A stretch of 64,000 bases of DNA from Paracoccus tibetensis (lineage in GTDB: Bacteria; Pseudomonadota; Alphaproteobacteria; Rhodobacterales; Rhodobacteraceae): assembly GCF_900102505.1 (NCBI RefSeq), contig NZ_FMVT01000009.1, forward strand, positions 118,996-182,995, in the 5' to 3' direction. Numbering within the stretch: position 1 is the first letter of the stretch; the number at the start of each line of letters is the position of its first letter. The position numbers and the translations under genes were made by a program. The notes under the pieces were generated by a model, which made no database searches, had not been told where the DNA came from, and saw nothing but the letters and a program-made list of their open reading frames with translations. Positions 17,605 to 26,317 of the stretch are shown here, piece by piece.

Positions 17605-17773
17605 GGATGTTTTCGCACAGAAGATGACAGCACGCACCGCCCTGCGGGCGCTCGTCCCAACGGGGTGTGGCATCTCCTGTGACGGTCATCGGCGTCCCCG
17701 CCTGTACCGCCTCTCCATCATGAAGCTACAGTCTTGAGAAGTCCCTAAGGTCGTCTTCTGTGCCGAAATATCC
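17605..17773 (-). repeat. Inverted-repeat-bounded cassette E1 with a 28-nt conserved core, candidate structured RNA
   Basis: This element sits between the convergent quinone oxidoreductase and RNase T2 genes and fills most of the 238-bp gap. Its ends are two copies of the dispersed head motif in opposite directions. The arms CACAGAAGATGAC (17616-17628) and GTCGTCTTCTGTG (17751-17763) can pair over 13 bp with one U-G wobble. The core at 17682-17709 is identical over 28 nt to 43684-43711, on the opposite strand. Read on the minus strand, the core folds as a CGGT/ACCG stem, an internal loop and GGCG/CGCC capped by GGGA. No protein is conserved. RNA gene or palindromic mobile element are both possible. 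Confidence 0.6.
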
Positions 17774-17803
17774 CGGGGGGTCCGGGGGGCTGGCCCCCCG
17801 GCC
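17774..17803. repeat. GC-rich hairpin tail of the REP-like element next to E1
   Basis: After the head motif GAAATATCC (17765-17773), CCGGGGGG and CCCCCCGG (17782-17801) form a perfect 8-bp stem around CTGG. It lies 17 bp from the end of the RNase T2 gene and may act as a stop structure, although it lacks a T-run. Confidence 0.55.
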
Positions 17804-17818
17804 GTCGCGGGACGCAAA

Positions 17819-18454
17819 TCAGCGCAGGGGCGCGATCTCCAGCGCGCCGTCGCGGCAATCGCGGCGCGCATCGGGCGCGCAGTCGCGCGGCTCCAGATCA
17901 CGGGTCAGGCAGATGCGGACCTCGGTCAGTGCCTTGTCGCGGCAGCGGATGCTCACGCCGTCGGCAGACAGGGCGGAATTAGCGGCGAGGAATGCCGCCT
18001 CGATCTCTTGTGGCGGAAGGCGCAAAGGCGCCCCTGGCGCCGCGAGCACGGGCGGGATGACGACCGCGTCCGCGGCCGCGCGGGTGGCGGCGAAATAGCT
18101 CTCGGCCGAGAGGCCCGTGCAGCGGCCGTGCTTGCGCCATTGATGCGCTGCGAGGCCGGCCGAGCCCATGATGTCGCCCATGGCCGCGTTCTGCCGCCGC
18201 GACGGGTCGCGCTCGGCGGTCTCGCAGAACTCGGGCCAGCCTTTCTCGTGCTGCGGCCAGAGCCCGTGGACGGTGAAGCCGCGCCCGGTGCCGGCGGCGC
18301 ATTCCGGCGCGCTGCGGGCGGCGCCGGTCTGGCGGCACCATTCGGGCTGCCAGCTGAGCGCCAGGATGTAGTAGTCGAACCGCCCGGCGATGTCCTGCCC
18401 CAGGGCAGCGGCGGGAAGGGCGGCGGCGAGGATCAGGGCGCGCAGCAGGCTCAT
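17819..18454 (-). CDS. Ribonuclease T2 family protein, secreted
   Basis: An exported endoribonuclease of 211 residues. A signal peptide covers about residues 1-19. The two catalytic segments are intact: FTVHGLWPQHE with His63, and HQWRKHGRC with His104, Lys108 and His109. Eight or more cysteines suit disulfide bonding in the periplasm. It would degrade RNA outside the cytoplasm, for phosphate or nucleotide salvage. Its 3' end is next to the REP-like element, and it is divergent from trcR. Confidence 0.93.
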   Translation of the reverse strand: MSLLRALILAAALPAAALGQDIAGRFDYYILALSWQPEWCRQTGAARSAPECAAGTGRGFTVHGLWPQHEKGWPEFCETAERDPSRRQNAAMGDIMGSAGLAAHQWRKHGRCTGLSAESYFAATRAAADAVVIPPVLAAPGAPLRLPPQEIEAAFLAANSALSADGVSIRCRDKALTEVRICLTRDLEPRDCAPDARRDCRDGALEIAPLR

Positions 18455-18643
18455 GCGCCGACAGTAGCGGGAAGGCCGGGCGGGCGCATCCCCGACATGG
18501 CTGTGGATTCCCCTTTTCCCCGCCCCCTGAAATCGCTATATGACCCGGCAATTCCCCCCGAAAACGAGGAATGGCATCCGCCGAAAGCCGTTTTCCCGGC
18601 CCCGCCCGTTATTGTTCGGGATCAAGACGCGAAGGAGACTGAC

Positions 18644-19396
18644 ATGAGCAAGCCGCTGATGGCCAAGGCCACCGCCGTCTGGCTGGTCGACAACACGACC
18701 CTCAGCTTCAAGCAGATCGGCGATTTCTGCGGTCTGCACGAGCTGGAGGTGCAGGGCATCGCCGACGGCGATGTCGCCGCGGGCGTGAAGGGTTACGACC
18801 CGGTCGCCTCGCACCAGCTGGACCCCGAAGAGATCAGGCGCGGCGAGGCGAGCCCCGCCTACCGCCTGCGCCTCAAGCACAACCCGGCCGCCGAGGGCGA
18901 GGAGAAGCGCCGCGGGCCGCGCTACACCCCGCTGTCCAAGCGGCAGGACCGCCCCGCCGCCATCCTGTGGCTGGTGAAGTTCCACCCCGAGCTGCAGGAC
19001 GCGCAGATCGCCAAGCTGGTGGGCACCACGAAGCCGACCATCGCCTCGATCCGCGAGCGCACGCATTGGAACATCCAGAACATCCAGCCGATCGACCCGG
19101 TCGCGCTTGGCCTCTGCCGCCAGACCGAGCTGGATGCGGCCGTGCAGAAGGCCGCCAAGAAGAAGGCGGCCGAGGGCGGCGTGATGACCGATGACGAGCG
19201 GCGCAAGCTGGTCAGCACCGAGACCTCGCTGTCGATGTCCGACGAGCCGCGCCTGCCCAGCTCGATCGCGGGCCTCGAGAACTTCTCGCTGACGCGCGAG
19301 GAGAAGAAGCCCGAGCCCGAGCTGGACGCGGAAAGCTTCTTCAACCTGCCGGACCATGACGACGAGGATGACGAGGACGAGGGCGGCCGCCGCTAG
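18644..19396 (+). CDS. trcR: Cell-cycle transcriptional regulator TrcR (DUF1013)
   Basis: A 250-residue cytoplasmic protein of the alphaproteobacterial DUF1013 family, named TrcR. It starts MSKPLMAKATAVWLVDNTTL and contains two helix-turn-helix-like segments (IGDFCGLHELEVQGIADGDV; IAKLVGTTKPTIASIRERTH). The tail is very acidic (DHDDEDDEDEGGRR). The ATG at 18644 follows GAAGGAG. It is divergent from RNase T2, with about 190 bp between starts that hold a CTATAT -10-like sequence near 18536. Regulon and partners are not visible here. Confidence 0.92.
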   Translation: MSKPLMAKATAVWLVDNTTLSFKQIGDFCGLHELEVQGIADGDVAAGVKGYDPVASHQLDPEEIRRGEASPAYRLRLKHNPAAEGEEKRRGPRYTPLSKRQDRPAAILWLVKFHPELQDAQIAKLVGTTKPTIASIRERTHWNIQNIQPIDPVALGLCRQTELDAAVQKAAKKKAAEGGVMTDDERRKLVSTETSLSMSDEPRLPSSIAGLENFSLTREEKKPEPELDAESFFNLPDHDDEDDEDEGGRR

Positions 19397-19405
19397 ATCG
19401 CCATG

Positions 19406-19433
19406 AAAAAGGCCGGGCAGATGCCCGGTCTTT
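19406..19433. terminator. Bidirectional terminator between trcR and the GlsB-like gene
   Basis: CCGGGCA-GA-TGCCCGG is flanked by AAAAAGG on the left and TCTTTCTC on the right. On the minus strand it is followed by TTTTT, a good terminator for the GlsB-like gene; on the plus strand it ends trcR. Confidence 0.85.
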
Positions 19434-19453
19434 CTCGTTCAGAGGGCGTGCCG

Positions 19454-19720
19454 TTACATCCGCGTGTGGCGGCGGCCGGTGATCATCCGGACGATCCAGA
19501 TCAGCAGCGAGGCGCCGATCACCGCGACGATGAGCTGGCCGACGATCCCGCCGAGCGTGGCGTCGAACAGCAGGCGGAAAAGCCAGTTACCCAGGAGCGC
19601 GCCGACGATCCCCAGGATGATATTCATCAGCAACCCCATGTTGCTCTTCATGATGCGCTCGGCAATCCAGCCGGCCAGCGCACCAAGGATGATCGTCATG
19701 ATCCAGCCGAAACCTTCCAT
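19454..19720 (-). CDS. GlsB/YeaQ/YmgE family small membrane protein
   Basis: An 88-residue inner-membrane protein with three hydrophobic helices and glycine-rich packing (IMTIILGALAGWIAERIMKS, LLMNIILGIVGALLGNWLF, IVGQLIVAVIGASLLIWIV). The family, once called transglycosylase-associated, is often induced by stress; its molecular job is unknown. It lies 103 bp downstream of gabD on the same strand, with a hairpin between. Confidence 0.9.
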   Translation of the reverse strand: MEGFGWIMTIILGALAGWIAERIMKSNMGLLMNIILGIVGALLGNWLFRLLFDATLGGIVGQLIVAVIGASLLIWIVRMITGRRHTRM

Positions 19721-19786
19721 GGCATGTCCCTTTTCTTGCGTAAGGCGGCCGCCCCTGCGGCGACCTGTCGCTGCCTAAATGCCGCA

Positions 19787-19810
19787 GCGGGCGGATGTGT
19801 TCCCGCCCGC
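19787..19810 (-). terminator. Hairpin after gabD
   Basis: GCGGGCGG and CCGCCCGC pair in a perfect 8-bp stem with an 8-nt loop, 13 bp after the gabD stop on the minus strand. It is followed by TGCGGCATTT, a poor T-run, so it may be a weak terminator. Confidence 0.45.
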
Positions 19811-19823
19811 GAATGGGAAAATG

Positions 19824-21296
19824 TCAGACGGACAGGCAGATATACTTCATCTCCAGATAATCCTCGGCCCCGTGCCGGCTGCCCTCGCGTCCGAGGCCCG
19901 ACTGCTTGACACCGCCGAAGGGCGCGACCTCGGTCGAGATGATGCCCGTGTTAACCCCAACGATGCCGTATTCCAGCGCCTCCTGCACGCGGGTGATGCG
20001 GCCGATGCCCTGGGCGTAGAAATAGGACGCGAGGCCGAAGATCGTGGCATTGGCCTTGGCTATCACCTCCCCCTCGGTCTCGAACTGGAAGAGCGGGGCG
20101 AGCGGGCCGAAGGTCTCCTCGGTCGAGACCTTCATGTCGTCCTTCACGCCCGTCATCACGGTCGGCTCGAAGAACAGGCCGTCCTTGCGCTTGCCGCCCT
20201 TGATGACCTCGCCGCCGCCGTCCAGCACGTCGCGGATATGCTCCTCGACCTTCTCGACGGCCTTCTCGTTGATCAGCGGCCCGGTGGTCACGCCCTCCTC
20301 CAGCCCGTCGCCGACGCGCAGCTTGTCCACCGCCGCCGCCAGCTTCTTGGCAAAGGCGTCATAGACCCCCGACTGGACATAGATGCGGTTCGCGCAGACG
20401 CAGGTCTGGCCGTTGTTGCGGAACTTCGAGGCCATCGCGCCCTCGACCGCCGCGTCCAGATCGGCGTCGTCGAAGACGATGAAGGGCGCGTTGCCGCCCA
20501 GCTCCATCGAGCATTTCATCACCTGGTCCGCCGCCTGGCGCAGCAGGATGCGCCCGACCTCGGTCGAGCCGGTGAAGGTCAGCTTGCGGACCTTGGGGTT
20601 CTCGCAGAACTCCTTGCCGATGTCGGACGAGCGGGACGAGGTCACGACCGACAGGATGCCCTTGGGCAGGCCCGCACGCTCGCCCAGCACCGCCATCGCC
20701 AGCGCCGAAAGGGGCGTCTCGGCCGCGGGCCGGGCGACGAAGCCGCAGCCCACGGCCAGGGCAGGCGCGGCCTTACGGGCGATCATGGCGTTCGGGAAAT
20801 TCCAGGGCGTGATGCTGCCGACCACGCCGATGGGCTGGCGGATCACCGTGATGCGCTTGTCGGCCATGTGGCCGGGGATCGTCTCGCCGTAGATGCGCTT
20901 GGCCTCTTCGCCGAACCACTCGATGAAGCTGGCGCCGTAGGCGATCTCGCCCTTGGCCTCGGGGAAGGGCTTGCCCATCTCGGCGGTCAGGATGCGGGCG
21001 AGGTCGTCCTGCGCCTCCATCATCAGGTCGAACCACTTTCGCATCACCTGCGCGCGCTCCTTGGCGGGGCGGGCGGCCCAGTCCTTCATCGCGGCCTCGG
21101 CGGCGTCAACGGCGCGCGCGGTTTCGGCGCGGCCAAGGTCCGCGACCTTGGCGATCACGTCGCCGCGGGCCGGGTTGGTCACGTCGAAGGTCGCGCCGTC
21201 ATCGGCGTCGACCCATTCGCCGGCGACGAAGGCGCGGGTTTCCAGCAGGGACGGGTCGCGCAGAAGCGTGCGCAGATCGGTGGAGTGCTTGGTCAT
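19824..21296 (-). CDS. gabD: NAD(P)-dependent succinate-semialdehyde dehydrogenase
   Basis: A 490-residue aldehyde dehydrogenase that makes succinate from succinic semialdehyde, the last step of GABA use. It has PWNFPNAMIARKAAPALAVG, the Glu motif MELGGNAPFIVFDDADLD and the catalytic Cys in NNGQTCVCANRIYV, with the GabD-type ending EVAPFGGVKQSGLGREGSRH. The ATG at 21296 (MTKHSTDLR) is preferred to an upstream alternative at 21335. No GABA transaminase is adjacent. Glutarate semialdehyde is a possible substrate, because GabD and DavD are close. Confidence 0.9.
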   Translation of the reverse strand: MTKHSTDLRTLLRDPSLLETRAFVAGEWVDADDGATFDVTNPARGDVIAKVADLGRAETARAVDAAEAAMKDWAARPAKERAQVMRKWFDLMMEAQDDLARILTAEMGKPFPEAKGEIAYGASFIEWFGEEAKRIYGETIPGHMADKRITVIRQPIGVVGSITPWNFPNAMIARKAAPALAVGCGFVARPAAETPLSALAMAVLGERAGLPKGILSVVTSSRSSDIGKEFCENPKVRKLTFTGSTEVGRILLRQAADQVMKCSMELGGNAPFIVFDDADLDAAVEGAMASKFRNNGQTCVCANRIYVQSGVYDAFAKKLAAAVDKLRVGDGLEEGVTTGPLINEKAVEKVEEHIRDVLDGGGEVIKGGKRKDGLFFEPTVMTGVKDDMKVSTEETFGPLAPLFQFETEGEVIAKANATIFGLASYFYAQGIGRITRVQEALEYGIVGVNTGIISTEVAPFGGVKQSGLGREGSRHGAEDYLEMKYICLSV

Positions 21297-21476
21297 GGCA
21301 GCCTCGCCTTCATGGGGTTTGGCGAAGATGACCACGCGGCCCGGGGCTTGTCAAAGCCGGGGGTGCGGCAGGCTGACGCACCGGAACGTGAAGGAGGCGT
21401 GCGGGAACGGCGGCGGGCCGCGGGGGGTTCACCGCATCATCAGCCCATCTCAAGGGCATCAAGAAGCGAGGATAAC

Positions 21477-22148
21477 ATGCGTAACCTGATCCTGACCACT
21501 GCTGCGGCCACGCTGGCACTCGGCACCGCCGCCGCAGCCCAGACCACCGCCACCGCGGCGACCGATCTCAACGTCCGCTCCGGCCCCGGCGTGCAGCACG
21601 AGGTCATCGGCGCAATCCCTTCGGGCGCCGAGGCCAATGTCGCCGGCTGCATCGAGGCCGCCAATTGGTGCGAGGTCAGCTACAACGACCTGAATGGCTG
21701 GGCCTATGGCGAATACCTGAACGTCGCGGCCGGCGACGAGGTGCTGGCCCTGACCCCGAACCGCGAGACGATCGGCGTCACCGTCATCGAGGCGCCGGCC
21801 GATGACAGCCCCAACACCGGCCAGAATGCGGCCGTGGGCGGCACGACCGGCGCGGCCATGGGCGCGCTGATCGCGGGCCCCGTGGGCGCCGTGGTGGGCG
21901 CGGCCATCGGCGGCGGCGCAGGCGCCGCGGCAACCCCCGAGCCCACGACCGAGGTCACGACCTATGTGACCAGCAACACGGTCCAGCCGGTCTATCTGGA
22001 CGGCGAGGTGGTGCTCGGCGCGGGCGTGCCCGATACAGTCGAGATCTACGAGATTCCGGACCAACCGGACTACCGCTACGCCCAGATCAACAATCAGACG
22101 GTTCTGGTGAACCCGAACGACCGTCAGATCGTTTACATTTATCGCTGA
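21477..22148 (+). CDS. Exported protein with SH3 domain, glycine-rich zipper and DUF1236 C-terminus
   Basis: A 223-residue envelope protein. A signal peptide (about 1-21) is followed by a bacterial SH3 domain (ATDLNVRSGPGVQHEVIGAI), a Gly/Ala-rich hydrophobic segment (GAAMGALIAGPVGAVVGAAI) that could enter a membrane, and a DUF1236-type end (YRYAQINNQTVLVNPNDRQI) similar to RcnB-like modules. The SH3 part suggests peptidoglycan contact. The ATG at 21477 follows AAGCGAGGA. The gene is monocistronic, with a strong terminator. Function unknown. Confidence 0.85.
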   Translation: MRNLILTTAAATLALGTAAAAQTTATAATDLNVRSGPGVQHEVIGAIPSGAEANVAGCIEAANWCEVSYNDLNGWAYGEYLNVAAGDEVLALTPNRETIGVTVIEAPADDSPNTGQNAAVGGTTGAAMGALIAGPVGAVVGAAIGGGAGAAATPEPTTEVTTYVTSNTVQPVYLDGEVVLGAGVPDTVEIYEIPDQPDYRYAQINNQTVLVNPNDRQIVYIYR

Positions 22149-22175
22149 GCTGTCCCTCTTGGCGATCTCTCTGAA

Positions 22176-22208
22176 GGGCGGTGCGCTTGTCGCACCGCCC
22201 GTTCTTCA
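22176..22208. terminator. Intrinsic terminator between the SH3 protein and the P1 peptidase
   Basis: GGGCGGTGCG and CGCACCGCCC form a perfect 10-bp stem with a 5-nt loop, followed by GTTCTTC on the plus strand. It serves the plus-strand gene and may also end the convergent peptidase gene. Confidence 0.75.
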
Positions 22209-23195
22209 ATGCGCCAGACCGCTCCAGCAGGGTTGCCGGTCGCCCGCGCAGGGCCGGGCCGCGTAGACAGCCCGCGCGATGGCCCGCGCCAGCGTCGCCG
22301 CCGCCGCATGGCCCAGCAGGAACGGATCGGCCAGCGGATCGGCCAGTGGGCGCGCGCCGGTCGATGCGGCGAAGACCAGGTCTCCGTCCAGGGGCGTGTG
22401 GCTGGGCACCAGCGCCCGCGCCATCCCGTCATGCGCCGCGACCGCCATCCGCTGAAGCTGCGCCTTGTCCAGTGCAGCATCCGTGGCGACGATGGCGATG
22501 GTCGTGGCCTCGCCCATGCGCTTCATCGGTGCCGGCTCATGCGCTGCCGGGAAGGCCGCAGGCAGGCCGAGGCCGCCGAACTCGCCCTCCAGCTCCCACG
22601 GCGCGGCCCAGAAGTGGCGCGTCTCGCCCACCGTCGCCTGGCCGAGCGCGTTGACCACGACCAGCGCGCCCACCGTCGCGCCGCCCTCCAGCACCGCCGA
22701 GGCCGAGCCGAGCCCGCCCTTGAGGTTCCCCGTCAGCGCCCCGGTCCCCGCGCCATGGCTGCCGATCTCGAAGCGCGCGGTGGCGGCCGCGAAGGCAGCC
22801 TCGCCGAGCGCGGGGTAAGGGTTCCGCGCCCACGCCTTGTCGCCGCCGTTCAGCAGGTCGAAGACGATGGCGCCCGGCACGATGGGCACGCGCGCCGCGC
22901 CCACCGCAAAGCCCCGCCCCGCCGCATGCAGCGCCGCCATCACCCCGTCGCAGGCTGCAAGGCCGAAGGCCGAGCCACCCGACAGGACCAGCGCATCGAC
23001 CGCCGGCACCAGCTTATCGGGTGCCAGCAGATCCGTCTCGCGCGTCCCCGGCGCCCCGCCCATCACATGGACCGAGGCCGCGAAGGGCGCATCTCCGACC
23101 AGCACCGTCACCCCCGACTGCAGCGCTGCGTCCGACGCATTTCCCACCCGCAGCCCCGCGACATCGGTGATGAGGTTGCGCGCCCCCGGCCTCAT
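22206..23195 (-). CDS. P1 family peptidase (DmpA-like N-terminal nucleophile hydrolase)
   Basis: A 329-residue enzyme of the DmpA/ornithine acetyltransferase fold, which processes itself and acts as an aminopeptidase or amidase. Family motifs are MGGAPGTRETDLL, LSGGSAFGLAACDGVM, GALTGNLKGGLGSAS and the nucleophile region ATVGALVVVNALG. The ATG at 23195 overlaps the stop of the upstream TPP enzyme (ATGA), so the two are translationally coupled. Substrate unknown; the coupling suggests a shared catabolic pathway. Confidence 0.88.
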   Translation of the reverse strand: MRPGARNLITDVAGLRVGNASDAALQSGVTVLVGDAPFAASVHVMGGAPGTRETDLLAPDKLVPAVDALVLSGGSAFGLAACDGVMAALHAAGRGFAVGAARVPIVPGAIVFDLLNGGDKAWARNPYPALGEAAFAAATARFEIGSHGAGTGALTGNLKGGLGSASAVLEGGATVGALVVVNALGQATVGETRHFWAAPWELEGEFGGLGLPAAFPAAHEPAPMKRMGEATTIAIVATDAALDKAQLQRMAVAAHDGMARALVPSHTPLDGDLVFAASTGARPLADPLADPFLLGHAAAATLARAIARAVYAARPCAGDRQPCWSGLAH

Positions 23196-24841
23196 CCCTG
23201 CGCCTTGGCCCGGATCTCGCTGAGCGTGGCGAAGGTGGTCAGCGCCTCGGGGTCCAGCCGCAGCTCGATCACGGCGAAACTGCCGCTGCCCTGCGCCCGC
23301 TCGAAGGCTGGGCCGAACTCGGCATCCTCCGTCACCACCTCGCCATGCCCGCCAAAGGCGCGGGCGAGGGCGGCGAAGTCCGGGTTGGCGAGGTCCGTGC
23401 CCGAGACGCGGCCGGGATAGTGCTTCTCCTGATGCATGCGGATCGTGCCGTAGCGGCCGTTGTTCGCGACCACCACGATGGGCGTCGCGCCGTGCTGGGC
23501 GGCGGTGGACAGCTCGTTCAGCGTCATCTGCAGGCAACCGTCCCCCGCCATGCAGACGACCGTGCGCCCCGGATGCTCGAGGCTCGCAGCGATGGCCGCC
23601 GGCAGCCCGTAACCCATCGAACCCGAGGTCGGCGCGATCTGCGTCTTCGCGCGCTTGAAGCGGAAGTAGCGGTGCACGAAGGCGGCGTAGTTGCCCGCGC
23701 CGTTGGTCATGATCGCGTCCTCGGGCAGATTCGCGGACAGCCAGCAGACCACCTGCTCCATCCTGACGGTGCCAGGCGTGGGGCGGGGCGTCTGCCACTC
23801 CTCGTAATGCGCCCGGAGCTGCGCGGTCCAGTCATCCCACCGGCGCGGGGCAGGGGCTTCGGCCAGCGCCGCCAGCACCGCGCGGGGGCAGGCGGCGATG
23901 CCGGGATCGGCGCGCCACAGATGCCCGATCTCGTCGGGGTCCGGGTAGACATGCACGATCCGCCGCCCCTGCGCCTTCGGCTCCATCAGCGTGAAGCCCG
24001 CCGTCAAAGTGTCGGAAAGGCGCGAGCCCAGGGACAGGATCACATCCGCCTCGCGCAAGGCCTCGCCCATGCGCGTGTTCATCCCGACGCCCAGATCGCC
24101 CGCATAGTTCGGGTGCCGGTTGTCCATGTAGTCCTGCCGCCGGAAGGGCACCGCAACCGGCAGGCCCCAGCTTTCGGCGAAGGCCGTCAGCCGGTCCGCA
24201 TCCGCCTGCGTCCACAGCGCGCCGCCGGGAATGACGATGGGCCGCTCGGCCGCCGCCAGCGCCTCGGTGATCGCCGCAAGCTGCGCTTCGGAAACACCCG
24301 CCACCGGCCGCGGCGCGGGCGGCAGGTCCGGCACGTCCGCCTCGGCCGACAGCATGTCCTCGGGCAAAGCCAGCACGACCGGGCCGGGCCGCCCCGACTG
24401 CGCCAGATCGAAGGCGCGGGCCATGTATTCGGGGATGCGGTCGGTGTCCTCGATCTGCGCGACCCATTTCGCCAGCCCGCCGAACATCTGCCGGTAATCG
24501 ACCTCCTGGAACGCCTCGCGGTCGCGGTCCGCGCGGGCGATCTGGCCGATCAGCAGGATCATCGGCGTGGAATCCTGCCGCGCCACATGCACCCCCGAAC
24601 TGGCGTTGGTGGCCCCCGGTCCGCGCGTCACCAGGCACACCCCCGGCATCCCGGTCAGTTTGCCCGAGGCCTCGGCCATCATCGCGGCGCCCCCTTCGTG
24701 GCGACAGACGACGTTCTGGATGCCGGCGCCCAGCAGCCCGTCCAGCACCGCCAGATAGCTCTCGCCCGGCACCGAGAAGACCCGCCGCACCCCGTGCAGC
24801 CTCAAGGCATCCACCAGGATCTGCCCGCCATGTCGCATCAT
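23192..24841 (-). CDS. Thiamine pyrophosphate-dependent enzyme, acetolactate-synthase-like
   Basis: A 549-residue TPP enzyme of the acetolactate synthase / benzoylformate decarboxylase superfamily. It has the catalytic Glu in [16 protein letters not shown], the central Rossmann domain, and the cofactor motif [16 protein letters not shown] with the closing [10 protein letters not shown]. The start ATG at 24841 has GGAGG; a second ATG follows directly. No regulatory small subunit gene is nearby and it is not with ilv genes, so it is probably not the biosynthetic acetolactate synthase. It shares ATGA with the P1 peptidase. Confidence 0.85.
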   Translation of the reverse strand: MMRHGGQILVDALRLHGVRRVFSVPGESYLAVLDGLLGAGIQNVVCRHEGGAAMMAEASGKLTGMPGVCLVTRGPGATNASSGVHVARQDSTPMILLIGQIARADRDREAFQEVDYRQMFGGLAKWVAQIEDTDRIPEYMARAFDLAQSGRPGPVVLALPEDMLSAEADVPDLPPAPRPVAGVSEAQLAAITEALAAAERPIVIPGGALWTQADADRLTAFAESWGLPVAVPFRRQDYMDNRHPNYAGDLGVGMNTRMGEALREADVILSLGSRLSDTLTAGFTLMEPKAQGRRIVHVYPDPDEIGHLWRADPGIAACPRAVLAALAEAPAPRRWDDWTAQLRAHYEEWQTPRPTPGTVRMEQVVCWLSANLPEDAIMTNGAGNYAAFVHRYFRFKRAKTQIAPTSGSMGYGLPAAIAASLEHPGRTVVCMAGDGCLQMTLNELSTAAQHGATPIVVVANNGRYGTIRMHQEKHYPGRVSGTDLANPDFAALARAFGGHGEVVTEDAEFGPAFERAQGSGSFAVIELRLDPEALTTFATLSEIRAKAQG

Positions 24842-24933
24842 GCACCTCCGTTTGCGCGGCATGCTGGCCCGGATGGGCACCGGGCGCAACGCGCCCTTTA
24901 CAGCGCGGCCGGCCAACCCTATCTGCAAGCGTC

Positions 24934-25407
24934 ATGGCCAAGGACGACGACAGCAAGAACTACAAGGTGATCGCCGAGAACCGGCGCGCCCGGTTCGACT
25001 ATTTCATCGAGAGCGATCTCGAGGTCGGCATCATGCTGACCGGGTCCGAGGTGAAGTCGCTCCGCACCGGCCAGTCCAACATCGCCGAAAGCTATGCCTC
25101 GGTCGAAGGGGGCGAATTGTGGCTGATCAACGGCTACATTGCGGCCCTCGCCCGCGCCGGCGTCTTCGGCCACGAGGAGCGCCGCCGCCGCAAGCTGCTG
25201 GTCAACAAGCGCGAGCTGTCGCGCCTCTGGCAGGCCACCGCGCGCGAGGGGATGACGCTGATCCCGCTGGTGATGTACTTCAACCACCGCGGCATCGTGA
25301 AGCTGAAGATCGGCGTCGCGAAGGGCAAGAAGAACCACGACAAGCGCGAGACCAGCGCCAAACGCGACTGGAACCGGCAGAAACAGCGGCTTCTGAAGCA
25401 GGGTTGA
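24934..25407 (+). CDS. smpB: SsrA-binding protein
   Basis: SmpB binds tmRNA and brings it to stalled ribosomes for trans-translation. The 157-residue protein has the OB-fold signature [38 protein letters not shown] and the basic end [20 protein letters not shown]. The ATG is at 24934, divergent from the TPP enzyme. The tmRNA gene is not in the window. Confidence 0.97.
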   Translation: MAKDDDSKNYKVIAENRRARFDYFIESDLEVGIMLTGSEVKSLRTGQSNIAESYASVEGGELWLINGYIAALARAGVFGHEERRRRKLLVNKRELSRLWQATAREGMTLIPLVMYFNHRGIVKLKIGVAKGKKNHDKRETSAKRDWNRQKQRLLKQG

Positions 25408-25462
25408 CGTTGCAGCCCTGCGCGCGGCCCTGTAGAGCGGTGCGCGCAGCGAGGGGGGCAGC

Positions 25463-26317
25463 ATGACGGACGATCCCGAGGTTCTGGTCGGCACGGACTG
25501 GCTGGCCGCGCGTCTGAACGACCCCGACCTGCGCATCCTCGACGCGAGCTGGCACATGCCCGCCTCCGGCCGCGACGCCCGCGCCGAACACCGCGCCGCC
25601 CACATCCCCGGCGCCCGCTTCTTCGACATCGACGCCATCAGCGACACGCGCTCGGCCCTGCCGCACATGGCCCCGACGGCCGAGCATTTCACCGCCGCCG
25701 TCCGCGCCTTGGGCATCGGGGACGGCCAGCAGGTGGTGATCTACGACGACAGCGACGTCCGCAGTGCCGCCCGCGCCTGGTGGACCTTTCGCCTGATGGG
25801 CATCCGCCGCGCATCCGTGCTGGACGGGGGCCTCGCCAAGTGGCGGGCCGAGGGTCGCCCGCTGGACGATGCAGCCCCGCAGATCCGCGACCGCCACCTG
25901 ACCGCCACCCGCCAGCCGGCGCTGGTGCGCGACGTGACCCAGGTCGCCGAGGCCGCCAAGCTCGGCGCCGCCAGCATCGTCGACGCCCGCGCGGCCGCCC
26001 GCTTCCGCGGCGAGGCGCCCGAGCCGCGCTCGGGTCTCCGCAGCGGCCACATCCCCGGCTCGCGGAACCTCCCCTTCGGCCAGCTCTTCGCCGAGGACGG
26101 CACCCTGCTGCGCCCTGACCAGCTGCGCGCCGCCTTCCAGGCCGCCGGCGTGGACCTCGACCGCCCCGTCATCACCACCTGCGGCAGCGGCGTGACCGCC
26201 GCCGTCCTGTCCTTGGCGCTGGCGCGGATCGGCCACCGCGACAACGCGCTCTACGACGGAAGCTGGACCGAATGGGGCAGCTTTCCCGACCTGAATATCG
26301 CAACCGGAGACGCCTGA
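25463..26317 (+). CDS. sseA: 3-Mercaptopyruvate sulfurtransferase
   Basis: A 284-residue tandem rhodanese protein that moves sulfur from 3-mercaptopyruvate to a thiol or cyanide. The first domain is inactive; the second carries the active loop VITTCGSGVTAAVLSLALAR, in which CGSGVT marks mercaptopyruvate over thiosulfate specificity. The ATG at 25463 follows GAGGGGGGC. It overlaps the next gene by one base (TGATG), so it forms an operon with the aminotransferase. That partner could supply 3-mercaptopyruvate from cysteine, which would link the two reactions. Confidence 0.92.
   Translation: MTDDPEVLVGTDWLAARLNDPDLRILDASWHMPASGRDARAEHRAAHIPGARFFDIDAISDTRSALPHMAPTAEHFTAAVRALGIGDGQQVVIYDDSDVRSAARAWWTFRLMGIRRASVLDGGLAKWRAEGRPLDDAAPQIRDRHLTATRQPALVRDVTQVAEAAKLGAASIVDARAAARFRGEAPEPRSGLRSGHIPGSRNLPFGQLFAEDGTLLRPDQLRAAFQAAGVDLDRPVITTCGSGVTAAVLSLALARIGHRDNALYDGSWTEWGSFPDLNIATGDA

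Noticed and set aside
17717..17757. CtrA box in cassette E1
   Set aside because: Only TTAG-N7-TCAA is present, with too many mismatches to call.
23192..24841. The TPP enzyme as biosynthetic acetolactate synthase (ilvB)
   Set aside because: No small subunit or ilvC is present nearby, and it is coupled to a peptidase gene.
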